A DNA stretch of 12,779 nucleotides. It comes from Bacillota bacterium (GTDB taxonomy: Bacteria > Bacillota > Clostridia > Lachnospirales > Lachnospiraceae). The translations under genes and the position numbers were made by a program. Of this stretch, positions 1 through 5,808 are shown piece after piece (within the stretch, counting starts at the first letter, position 1; each line of letters starts with the position of its first letter). Below the pieces are notes generated by a model. That model worked only from the letters and a program-made list of their open reading frames with translations. It had not been told where the DNA came from and made no database searches. The DNA lies in NCBI GenBank assembly GCA_023437885.1, contig JAEZFH010000234.1, positions 1-12,779 of the forward strand. The letters are read 5' to 3'.

Positions 1-529
1 GCTGAAGCCATAGATCTGATAACGTCTCCCGTAGTTTCATCTCATATCCGAAATCCTGTTCCGAAAGCTGAAACGATTTGCAGATGCAATCCAGAACTCT
101 GGCATGTGCCGGATCCTCCGGATATAATGCAATGATTTCTACCTGTGGTGCCGTGACAATCGGCGTAACATACTTTTGCTCTATCCGGCTTCCCTGCTCC
201 CCTGCTATGAGAGAAGGGTCGAAAATATGAAGGAGCTGGATATTTTTTTCTGTTTCCGCCTGCGGCCTGGTCATGTGCAGTACATTGGAATTAACCATTC
301 CACCGGAACCAGCAGGAAATACACGCTTTCCTTTTGGCGTATCATATTCCAGCACGCCGCTTTCCATATAAAATAATTCTACGGTTTTATGCCAATGCCA
401 GGGAACAAAACGCCCCATAAATTTATCTAATTCAACGCGGGACGCAATGTACGGAAAATCCGGCATAAAATCAGGTAACAGTTCTTCTTTACTGCCGGAA
501 TGAAATTCAATGCTTTTAATATCTTTCAA
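1..529 (-). CDS. AraC-family transcriptional regulator, N-terminal part (partial at window edge)
   Basis: About 176 codons are visible and the C-terminal half lies beyond the left edge. The visible part is the sensory half of an AraC/XylS-type regulator: near residues 40-60 there is a cupin-like stretch, PWHWHKTVELFYMESGVLEY, typical of the arabinose-binding-like pocket (two His, then ELFY and a Gly turn), followed by PAGSGGMVNSNVLHM. The DNA-binding double helix-turn-helix expected at the C-terminus is not in the window, so the family call rests on the N-terminal domain and its typical layout. I chose the TTG start at 529 because GAGGTGG lies 8 bases before it; a GTG at 538 is the alternative. 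An extended -10-like TGCTAAAAT (TAAAAT at 551-556 on the minus strand) lies close upstream, but I see no convincing -35. The ligand is unknown. It is downstream of the symporter gene but separated by a strong hairpin. Confidence 0.8.
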   Translation of the reverse strand, partial: MKDIKSIEFHSGSKEELLPDFMPDFPYIASRVELDKFMGRFVPWHWHKTVELFYMESGVLEYDTPKGKRVFPAGSGGMVNSNVLHMTRPQAETEKNIQLLHIFDPSLIAGEQGSRIEQKYVTPIVTAPQVEIIALYPEDPAHARVLDCICKSFQLSEQDFGYEMKLRETLSDLWLQ

Positions 530-649
530 CGGTTTCACCACCTCACTGATATTTTAGCATAAACCCTTAAGAAAATCATTAACACTTCAAATATCTGAAT
601 TGCAAGTTGTCAACCAGAAAACAATTTGGTTCTCATTGGCAGACATCCA

Positions 650-691
650 AAACCGGGGAACAGCAGCCAATCGGCCGCCATTCCCCGGTTT
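650..691. terminator. Hairpin terminator between the symporter and AraC-type genes
   Basis: Perfect 11-bp inverted repeat: AAACCGGGGAA (650-660) and TTCCCCGGTTT (681-691), with a 20-base loop. On the minus strand it follows the symporter stop by about 80 bases and ends in a short TTTT; on the plus strand it is followed only by a weak T-rich stretch. It is most likely the symporter terminator. The rest of 530-771 holds nothing else that I can support. Confidence 0.65.
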
Positions 692-771
692 GTTACGTTT
701 CTGCTTACTCCTTTATTCTTTATTGTTGATTGTTCTTTATAAATGCTTGAATATAAAGCTGGTATGATATA

Positions 772-2097
772 TTATTCTGCAGCTAATTCCGGCTGTTCTT
801 CCAAGTTATTATACTTCTCCAAATCAAGCTCCTTCTCGCTTTTTGCAACAATTAACGCGCTGGCAGCAGCCGCACTGACATTCGTGGCTGTGCGGGCCAT
901 ATCAACAATTGAGCTGATTGGCGACAGGATAACAATAATTTCAATCGGAAGACCTGCGGCGGCAAATACAGCCGTAGCGGTTATGGTAGCTGTTCCCGGT
1001 ACTCCGACTGTTCCGATGCTGACCAGGGTTGTAATTAAAATCAAAAGCAAATACTGACCGATGGAATAATCCAGCTGCAAGCCCTGGATTGCAAATACGG
1101 CAATAATTGTCGGCCATATTCCCGCACATCCGGGCATTCCGATATTGGCACCGAGAGGAACTGCAAAGGAGGTGATACTATCGGATACTCCTGCCTTCTT
1201 AAGGCATTTTTCTGTGGCAGGAATGGTCCCGATGCTGCTCTGGGTAGTGAAAGCAATTACCTGTGCGGGCCATATATGCTTGAAAAATTTGATGGGATTT
1301 AATTTTGCTAAAAGTCCGATTAAAACGGAATTTACACCAAAGGTCTGAATTGCACACAATAAATAGGATACTGCCAATATGGATAATAACGGTAATAATT
1401 TATCGGCGCCATTACTGGATACTGCATTGGCAACCAGCGCCAATACTGCGTACGGCGTAAATTTGATAATATAAGAAATCGCTTTATTAATCACCTTGGA
1501 TGTTGAATTCACAAAATCCAAAAAGGGTTTTACTCCCTCCGGATCCTTGGAGGAAAGTGCAACCACAGCAATGCCAATCACTAATGCAAAGAGAATGACC
1601 GGTACGACCGTATTTGCAGAAGCCTGTGCAAAAAAGTTCTTCGGGAATAAATCAATAATAACCTGGGATATCTGAGGAACCTCTTTCGCTTCATAATCCG
1701 TCGGAAGTACGATCTGCGCCCCTTTTCCTATCCCGAAGGCCAGCGCAATAATAATCGTTATCGTCGATGCAATCAGTGTCGTAGAAGTTAGTAAACCAAT
1801 GCTTTTAACACCGATGGTCTTCAGCCGGTTAATATTCTCCAGCTTTGTAACACTGGTGATGACGCTGAAGAATAGGAGCGGTACAACAAAGGCTGATATG
1901 GCATTGGCATAAATAGAGCCGATCGGCTTCACATAACCGGTATGCCCTTGAAAAACAATACCCAGCAGGATACCGAATACCATCGCAATAATAGTTCTAA
2001 TCCCAAAATTAACATGCTTCTTATGCATGAATACCAATACTCCGATCAGGAGAAGGGCAACAATCAATGCTCCAATTGCTAAATAATCTATACTCAT
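772..2097 (-). CDS. DAACS-family cation symporter, probably L-cystine uptake (TcyP-like)
   Basis: A 441-residue polytopic membrane protein of the dicarboxylate/amino acid:cation symporter family, which couples Na+ or H+ entry to solute uptake through an elevator mechanism. Visible family landmarks are the HP1 hairpin tip TQSSIGTIP (about 285-293), the TM7 segment PLGANIGMPGCAG (about 314-326), the HP2 tip GVPGTATI (about 365-372), and the TM8 substrate/cation residues Asp399, Arg402 and Asn406 in VDMARTATN. Glutamate/aspartate carriers have NMDGT in TM7; here the acidic residue is absent and the segment reads like that of TcyP/YhcL, so L-cystine is the best guess, not proven. The N-terminal LVFMHKKHVNF is also TcyP-like. 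Length is normal for the family. The start is supported by AAAGGAGAT 6 bases upstream. It is monocistronic, with its own promoter, operator-like palindrome and terminator. A dicarboxylate or other amino acid substrate remains possible. Confidence 0.88.
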   Translation of the reverse strand: MSIDYLAIGALIVALLLIGVLVFMHKKHVNFGIRTIIAMVFGILLGIVFQGHTGYVKPIGSIYANAISAFVVPLLFFSVITSVTKLENINRLKTIGVKSIGLLTSTTLIASTITIIIALAFGIGKGAQIVLPTDYEAKEVPQISQVIIDLFPKNFFAQASANTVVPVILFALVIGIAVVALSSKDPEGVKPFLDFVNSTSKVINKAISYIIKFTPYAVLALVANAVSSNGADKLLPLLSILAVSYLLCAIQTFGVNSVLIGLLAKLNPIKFFKHIWPAQVIAFTTQSSIGTIPATEKCLKKAGVSDSITSFAVPLGANIGMPGCAGIWPTIIAVFAIQGLQLDYSIGQYLLLILITTLVSIGTVGVPGTATITATAVFAAAGLPIEIIVILSPISSIVDMARTATNVSAAAASALIVAKSEKELDLEKYNNLEEQPELAAE

Positions 2098-2283
2098 ATG
2101 AAATCTCCTTTAATAATTATATGTTCTGATCGATTGTCTGTTTATGAAATACGCTGCTTGCTCTTACTCACACTTCAGCAACAAAAGCAACAACAGACGA
2201 TTTCGACCTCTCCAATCTTCCTTCTTATTTCATTTACTTTACCATTCATGACTGCTTCCCCTTTCAATATAATATCATAGTAT

Positions 2284-2302
2284 TCATACATGTATTGTAT
2301 GA
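2284..2302. promoter_or_regulatory. Operator-like palindrome at the symporter start point
   Basis: TCATACATGTATTGTATGA is a perfect inverted repeat with 7-base arms (TCATACA/TGTATGA) and a 5-base spacer. It covers about +3 to +21 relative to the start point predicted from the adjacent promoter, a position where a bound repressor would block transcription. The regulator is unknown. Confidence 0.55.
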
Positions 2303-2311
2303 TTTAATGTT

Positions 2312-2341
2312 ATTATATGTTAGATCAATCTGTTTTGTCAA
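2312..2341 (-). promoter_or_regulatory. Sigma-A type promoter of the symporter gene
   Basis: On the minus strand, a perfect TTGACA (2336-2341) is followed by 18 bases and a perfect TATAAT (2312-2317), predicting a start near 2305 and a leader of about 208 bases. The leader (2098-2304) contains the palindrome at 2284-2302. I see no riboswitch or T-box in it. Confidence 0.8.
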
Positions 2342-2380
2342 TGTATAAAGTTAAAATAATAATTGAAAGAATTTCTTACA

Positions 2381-2428
2381 AATAAAAAGATCCCTGGGAG
2401 GAAGTCCTTCTTCCTTCCCAGAGATCTT
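2381..2428 (-). terminator. Rho-independent terminator of the formate/nitrite channel gene
   Basis: Arms AAGATC-C-CTGGGA-GGAAG (from 2387) and CTTCC-T-TCCCAG-A-GATCTT (to 2428) form a long stem with one mismatch and one bulge. Read on the minus strand it is followed by TTTTTATTTG. It lies just after the stop codon at 2440, at the expected distance. Confidence 0.9.
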
Positions 2429-2439
2429 GATGGTCTTAA

Positions 2440-3243
2440 TTATGATACCTTCTCCTCATGCTCCGCCAGCGGGACTATCTTCTCGATATCTCTGAATGCA
2501 AGGAGATAATTTGCTCCCGATACAATGATACCCCCTCCGATAAAATTACCAAGGGCTGCTACGGACAGGTTATAACCTATTTGAAGCAAGCTGATTTCCG
2601 CTCCGTTAAAATACGCTGTAAACAGATAATACATATTGGCAACCACATGCTCTGTCCCACTAAGAACAAAGACTGTTATCGCAAGCCAAACCACCACTAC
2701 CTTGCTGATTTCTTCACGGCAGCTATAAGCAAGACAGACTCCAGTGGATACGATGATATTACATAGAATACTGCTGATAAACAGCCTTCCCAAAGGAAGA
2801 TGCACCTTATGAACCGCCTTATCCATCACCAATGCCAGGGTCTTGTCATCAAAGATTCCTGCGGTTCCTGTCATCCACGCCAGGACGATAGCGCCAATCA
2901 GGTTCGCGATCAAAATCAAAATGAGTATTCTTATGATTTTAATAATTTTTGTATGCCTGGTATAAACCGCCAGCATCACCATACTATCACTGGTATATAG
3001 CTCTGCCTGCATCAAAAGAATTGCAATAATCCCTACGGGGAAGACCAACGCTCCAAGAAAATTACCCAATCCGGGATCACTTAAGCCGGCCGCCAATTTC
3101 AAATATCCAATCGCTCCAATGGCGATATACATTCCCGCCAGAATTCCCTGTAAGAGAAGAATCGGAAATGTTTTATTTGCTTTGTGTCTGCTTTGATACA
3201 ATATGTATTCGGTTAATGCTTTGGGTCCGGAATAGGTTTTCAT
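2440..3243 (-). CDS. Formate/nitrite transporter (FNT) family channel
   Basis: A 267-residue membrane protein with six hydrophobic segments, the usual size for FNT proteins, which are pentameric aquaporin-like channels for small monovalent anions (formate, nitrite, hydrosulfide). Family marks: the repeat-1 sequence LLQGILAGMYIAIGAIGY (about 30-47), the conserved omega-loop-like AELYTSD with Thr84 (about 80-86), the pore-lining segment GTEHVVANMYY with His199 and Asn203 (about 196-206), and the LGNFIGGGIIVSG end motif (about 231-243). His199 corresponds to the central pore histidine of FocA. The substrate cannot be told from sequence alone; no pyruvate formate-lyase, nitrite reductase or sulfite reductase gene is in the window. 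The ATG at 3243 has AAAGGA 9 bases upstream. It is a single-gene unit, divergent from the PAP2 gene, with an activator-type promoter. Confidence 0.9.
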   Translation of the reverse strand: MKTYSGPKALTEYILYQSRHKANKTFPILLLQGILAGMYIAIGAIGYLKLAAGLSDPGLGNFLGALVFPVGIIAILLMQAELYTSDSMVMLAVYTRHTKIIKIIRILILILIANLIGAIVLAWMTGTAGIFDDKTLALVMDKAVHKVHLPLGRLFISSILCNIIVSTGVCLAYSCREEISKVVVVWLAITVFVLSGTEHVVANMYYLFTAYFNGAEISLLQIGYNLSVAALGNFIGGGIIVSGANYLLAFRDIEKIVPLAEHEEKVS

Positions 3244-3274
3244 TCGGATGCGTCCTTTCTTATAGCCTTGTTGT

Positions 3275-3292
3275 AAGCTATCCTGATAGCTT
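3275..3292. other. Inverted repeat at the 5' end of the channel mRNA
   Basis: AAGCTATCCTGATAGCTT is a perfect inverted repeat with 8-base arms and a 2-base centre. It begins about 4 bases after the predicted start point, so it could be a 5' stabilising hairpin or a dyad operator. No regulator can be named. Confidence 0.45.
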
Positions 3293-3302
3293 GGGCTACA
3301 AG

Positions 3303-3308
3303 ATTATA
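3303..3308 (-). promoter_or_regulatory. -10 element of the channel gene promoter
   Basis: On the minus strand this is a perfect TATAAT; the -35 region at the proper distance is only CATTTT, far from TTGACA. A good -10 with a poor -35 is the pattern of an activator-dependent promoter. The predicted start is near 3296, giving a leader of about 53 bases. Confidence 0.65.
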
Positions 3309-3335
3309 TCACATTTGTTTTAAAAAAAATGTGAT
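3308..3335. promoter_or_regulatory. 28-base near-perfect palindrome in the channel promoter
   Basis: Arms ATCACATTTgTTTT and AAAAaAAATGTGAT pair at 13 of 14 positions without a loop. The outer parts read TCACA and TGTGA, the Crp/Fnr half-site, but in inverted order and far apart. It fills the spacer between -10 and -35, so a protein bound here would occlude RNA polymerase. Confidence 0.4.
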
Positions 3336-3345
3336 TCAAATCAAA
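3330..3345. promoter_or_regulatory. Crp/Fnr-family binding site at -41.5
   Basis: TGTGATTCAAATCAAA matches TGTGA-N6-TCACA (the Crp and Bacillus-type Fnr consensus) at 9 of 10 fixed positions, and GTGAT-N4-ATCAA matches TTGAT-N4-ATCAA at 9 of 10. Its centre, 3337.5, is 41.5 bases upstream of the start predicted from TATAAT at 3303-3308. That is the class II activator position. Confidence 0.6.
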
Positions 3346-3420
3346 TTATTTGTTTTCCATATTCTGTATTGCTTGTCTGCTTCCTCCGGTATAAAAAAGA
3401 ACCTTCCTTGTCATTTATTT

Positions 3421-3449
3421 TTGCATAATTTCATGAAATATCGGATAAT
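3421..3449 (+). promoter_or_regulatory. Candidate promoter of the PAP2 phosphatase gene
   Basis: TTGCAT (3421-3426), 17 bases, GATAAT (3444-3449): two near-consensus sigma-A hexamers at ideal spacing, with a predicted start near 3456 and a leader of about 95 bases. Confidence 0.55.
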
Positions 3450-3485
3450 AATCAAAAGAATACGATAGCAGCTAGTGTGATACAG

Positions 3486-3504
3486 CGTTACAATAAAAGT
3501 AACG
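3486..3504. promoter_or_regulatory. 6-7-6 palindrome in the PAP2 leader
   Basis: CGTTAC-AATAAAA-GTAACG is a perfect inverted repeat, followed at once by a small hairpin GGACA-TCTG-TGTCC (3504-3517). It lies about 30 bases after the predicted start point. It could be a repressor operator or a leader hairpin pair; the sequence does not decide. Confidence 0.35.
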
Positions 3505-3550
3505 GACATCTGTGTCCAAAGAAAGCAAATGGATAGGAGTGATATTATTT

Positions 3551-4414
3551 ATGAAGTTAGAGAAAAAGACAGGGTTATATGCGGTGGGGCTTCTGTCGGT
3601 ACTGATGTTAATCTTCAGCTTTACGGATTTATCCATTTCGAGAGCAATTTACAATCCCAAAAGCCTTTATGGCCATTTTTTTGAGGCATTTGGGGAATTT
3701 CCCGGGGCATTGGTAGGTACTTTTTCCATTGCGGCATTAATTCTCACACGCAACCGTACTGTAAAGTGGAAAAGTGAAATAAGCATCCTCGGTTACGGAA
3801 TCCTTCTGGTGCTGTCCGGTCTGATGAGCGCGGTAATGCCCTTTAATTATCTTGGAGGACCGAAACCAATCATTCCGGCAGTAGCGGCATTGCTCATTGC
3901 ACTTTGCCTTTACGGTGCAAGCAGAATAAAGCCTGAGCATCGGGCAGCTCTGCGTCGGGCTGCCATCCTTGGCCTGCTTACTCTCCTCTGCGCCATCATC
4001 GTCGTCAATGTGATTAAGAATTTCTGGGGCAGGCCTCGTTTTCGGAGCATGGTGGATCCGCTGCTCAGCTTTACTGCTTGGTACCTGCCGCAGGGAATGG
4101 CCTCGGGTGATGAGTTCCGCTCCTTCCCCTCAGGGCATTCGGCTAATTCGGCAGTAGTTATCTGGATCAGTCTGCTGCCCACCTTCCTGCCATCCCTTAA
4201 GGGCAAGGAGCGGCCGCTTTTTATCGGCGCAATGGTATGGGCACTGCTTGTAATGTTCTCTCGCGTAGTGATGGGCGCACATTTTGCTTCCGATGTTACG
4301 GTAGGCGTTACTATAACATTGGCTTCCTTCCTTTTGCTGAGCAAAGCTTTTCCTCCGGCAAAAGAAAATCCGAAAGAGAAGGAAACAGTGATAAAGGAAA
4401 AAATGGTATCCTAA
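3551..4414 (+). CDS. PAP2-superfamily membrane phosphatase
   Basis: About 287 residues with an N-terminal membrane anchor and further hydrophobic helices, ending in a basic/acidic cytoplasmic-looking tail (KENPKEKE). It carries the three-part catalytic signature of type 2 phosphatidic acid phosphatases. Motif 1 is KNFWGRPRF (Lys near 156), motif 2 SFPSGHS (His near 196), and motif 3 SRVVMGAHFASD (Arg 238, catalytic His 244, Asp 248). Such enzymes dephosphorylate lipid phosphates such as phosphatidate, phosphatidylglycerophosphate or undecaprenyl pyrophosphate at the membrane; which one applies here cannot be told. I chose ATG at 3551 because AGGAG precedes it by 11 bases, a long but usable spacing; the in-frame GTG at 3512 would add 13 residues and has no ribosome-binding site. 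The gene is alone, diverges from the channel gene and converges with the transglutaminase gene. Confidence 0.9.
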   Translation: MKLEKKTGLYAVGLLSVLMLIFSFTDLSISRAIYNPKSLYGHFFEAFGEFPGALVGTFSIAALILTRNRTVKWKSEISILGYGILLVLSGLMSAVMPFNYLGGPKPIIPAVAALLIALCLYGASRIKPEHRAALRRAAILGLLTLLCAIIVVNVIKNFWGRPRFRSMVDPLLSFTAWYLPQGMASGDEFRSFPSGHSANSAVVIWISLLPTFLPSLKGKERPLFIGAMVWALLVMFSRVVMGAHFASDVTVGVTITLASFLLLSKAFPPAKENPKEKETVIKEKMVS

Positions 4415-4461
4415 CGATTGCACCCGCACATAGGTAAATACAATTTCCCTCCCTCTATGCA

Positions 4462-4505
4462 ATTTAATCGCTGTTTCAATATCAGATTTAATGGCTGTTT
4501 CAATA
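4462..4505 (+). repeat. Two-copy tandem repeat, 20 bases with 24-base period
   Basis: ATTTAATCGCTGTTTCAATA (4462-4481) and ATTTAATGGCTGTTTCAATA (4486-4505) differ at one base. They lie between the PAP2 stop and the shared terminator. No function is apparent. Confidence 0.75.
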
Positions 4506-4515
4506 CTCTTTTACA

Positions 4516-4560
4516 TACAAATATCCCCGGTCTCTTTAGTGAGACCCGGGGATATTTGTA
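4516..4560. terminator. Bidirectional terminator between convergent PAP2 and transglutaminase genes
   Basis: A 15-bp perfect stem (TACAAATATCCCCGG, 4516-4530, with its complement, 4546-4560) continues, after a one-base bulge, into TCTC/GAGA. It sits between convergent genes and lacks a long T-run on either side, fitting a shared terminator or barrier hairpin. Confidence 0.75.
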
Positions 4561-4579
4561 GCTGACAGCATATGAAATA

Positions 4580-5389
4580 TTAATATTGCTTTTCTATTGT
4601 ATAGCGGTTAGCTTTCTTCTCCATTGATTTTTGATCCTTCTTTCCAAGTCCTGCATCAAGAGTTGAATCTACGGTAATCCATTCCTCATCGATATAAACC
4701 TGGTTCCAGGCATGGTATCCTTCCACATCCTTGGAAGTTCCCATTAATACCTTGGCAGGGATCCCTGCACTTCGAAGCATTGCTGCAAACAATACGGAAT
4801 AATCATAGCATATTCCTGTCTTGCTGTTATATACATCATCTATGGCGGGTATGTATCCACTCGTTACAGTTCTTGCTTTCTCATAATTATATTCATAGTT
4901 ATTAACGATATAGTTGTAAATTGCGGCTGCCTTTTCAGAATCCGTCTTTATGGCTTTTGTTAACTCTGTTGCTTTCTTGATTGCTGTCATACTTGAATTC
5001 CAATTCACTGATTGATTGCTCTGCAAATATACCGTCAGTCCGTCATCCGTACTATAATCCACTGTTTCTGTTGCCGCCTGCTTGTACTGGGTACCATTAA
5101 CATGGGAGTAAAGCAAAACCTGGTAGGCACCGTTTCCTGATTGCAACGGAATTCTCATTGAATTCTTATAATCATAGGTATAAACAACCTTATCCTTAAC
5201 AACTCTAACCTTATCTACTTTTACATCCTCAAGCTGACTGTTAATAATAATGATACCTTTCTCAATTTCGCTGGTATCCACTATGTCTTCTGCTGCTTTA
5301 GCTGAAGCGGTAGAGGTATTTCCTAAAGCTCCTGCAAGAATAACCGCCGCCAGAAGCTGCAATAGACCTCTCTTTATATTTTTGTACAT
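4580..5389 (-). CDS. Secreted transglutaminase-like (papain-fold) protein
   Basis: A 269-residue protein with a signal peptide (basic MYKNIKRG, hydrophobic core, likely cleavage after ASAKA near residue 32). It has no wall anchor or second membrane segment, so it is probably secreted. Residues about 150-245 form a transglutaminase-like core with the complete triad: Cys194 in TGICYDYSVLFAAMLRSAGIP, His226 in GYHAWNQVYI, and Asp241 in WITVDSTLD. Residues about 40-130 are an unassigned beta-rich region. Bacterial members of this fold can be cross-linking transglutaminases, proteases or peptidases; the reaction cannot be read from the sequence. GGGGAG lies 6 bases before the ATG. The gene is monocistronic, downstream of the giant adhesin but behind a terminator and its own promoter, and is preceded by a GEMM-I riboswitch. 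A role at the cell surface, perhaps acting on adhesin or wall polymers, is inference. Confidence 0.88.
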   Translation of the reverse strand: MYKNIKRGLLQLLAAVILAGALGNTSTASAKAAEDIVDTSEIEKGIIIINSQLEDVKVDKVRVVKDKVVYTYDYKNSMRIPLQSGNGAYQVLLYSHVNGTQYKQAATETVDYSTDDGLTVYLQSNQSVNWNSSMTAIKKATELTKAIKTDSEKAAAIYNYIVNNYEYNYEKARTVTSGYIPAIDDVYNSKTGICYDYSVLFAAMLRSAGIPAKVLMGTSKDVEGYHAWNQVYIDEEWITVDSTLDAGLGKKDQKSMEKKANRYTIEKQY

Positions 5390-5400
5390 AAAAAACTCCC

Positions 5401-5495
5401 CTTTCGGTAACTGGCTACCATGTTAATTGAATTAACGAAGGCCCTATAGCTTTGCGTCACCAGCTTTCACTGGTTTTGCTATTATCGGTGGAAAG
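5401..5495 (-). promoter_or_regulatory. GEMM-I cyclic dinucleotide riboswitch (c-di-GMP-I type, A20 variant)
   Basis: On the minus strand the leader shows the full GEMM-I core in order: GCAAA (5475-5479), a 6-bp stem ACCAGT/GCTGGT capped by a GAAA tetraloop (5459-5474), GACGCAAAGC (5449-5458), the second hairpin domain with GCTA paired to TAGC, and the 3' block GGTAGCCAGTTACCG (5405-5419). Stem and loop lengths match the Vibrio Vc2 aptamer exactly. The base before GCAAA, equivalent to Vc2 G20 that contacts the ligand, is A (position 5480). A candidate P1 pairs CTTTC (5491-5495) with GAAAG (5401-5405). The latter abuts and shares one base with the Shine-Dalgarno GGGGAG (5396-5401), so ligand binding should lower translation. 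This predicts an OFF switch for the transglutaminase-like gene. Confidence 0.92.
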
Positions 5496-5541
5496 CACCT
5501 GATAAAATATGAAATTAATATTCTCCTAATTTGATACTGTC

Positions 5542-5550
5542 ATTATAACA
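5542..5550 (-). promoter_or_regulatory. Extended -10 promoter of the riboswitch/transglutaminase transcript
   Basis: On the minus strand TGT-TATAAT is a perfect -10 with the TGn extension; the -35 region (TGTTCA, 17 bases upstream) is weak, as is common for extended -10 promoters. The predicted start is near 5535, so the leader of about 146 bases consists mainly of the aptamer. Upstream, 5551-5712 is very AT-rich with no other feature that I can support. Confidence 0.65.
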
Positions 5551-5712
5551 TATTCCTATCCCTTTGAACATAGTCATTTCGACTAATTTTAATACTATTT
5601 TTTCATAAATTATATATCAATTAGTATATTATTGTCTTAATTTTCAGACTTCTTAATTTAAAATTTATTTTTTTAATTTCTTTTCAAATTTCTTTATTTA
5701 TTTTTTGAATGA

Positions 5713-5775
5713 AAAGCCGCAGCGTTACAATACCGGAAGAAGCTTCTCCTTAAGATATTTATACGCTGCGGCTTT
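5713..5775 (-). terminator. Terminator hairpin after the giant adhesin gene
   Basis: Perfect 13-bp arms AAAGCCGCAGCGT (5713-5725) and ACGCTGCGGCTTT (5763-5775), with a nested GGA-GAAGCTTC-TCC-like dyad in the 37-base loop. It starts 34 bases after the adhesin stop and, on the minus strand, ends in TTTT and an AT-rich stretch. Confidence 0.75.
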
Positions 5776-5808
5776 CATCATTTAACGAATATACCTATAC
5801 TCTAACTC

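Noticed and set aside
608..613. Perfect TTGACA on the minus strand upstream of the AraC-type gene
   Set aside because: No acceptable -10 hexamer lies 16-18 bases downstream, so it is not annotated as a promoter.
2098..2280. 60-residue plus-strand frame upstream of the symporter
   Set aside because: It lies within the symporter leader, has no ribosome-binding site that I can see, and its sequence is low-complexity.
2098..2304. T-box or SAM riboswitch in the symporter leader
   Set aside because: No T-box sequence, specifier stem or S-box core is visible; only the DNA palindrome stands out.
3910..4344. 144-residue open frame on the minus strand inside the PAP2 gene
   Set aside because: It overlaps a gene with all three PAP2 motifs, has a biased composition and shows no recognisable domain; it is a shadow frame.
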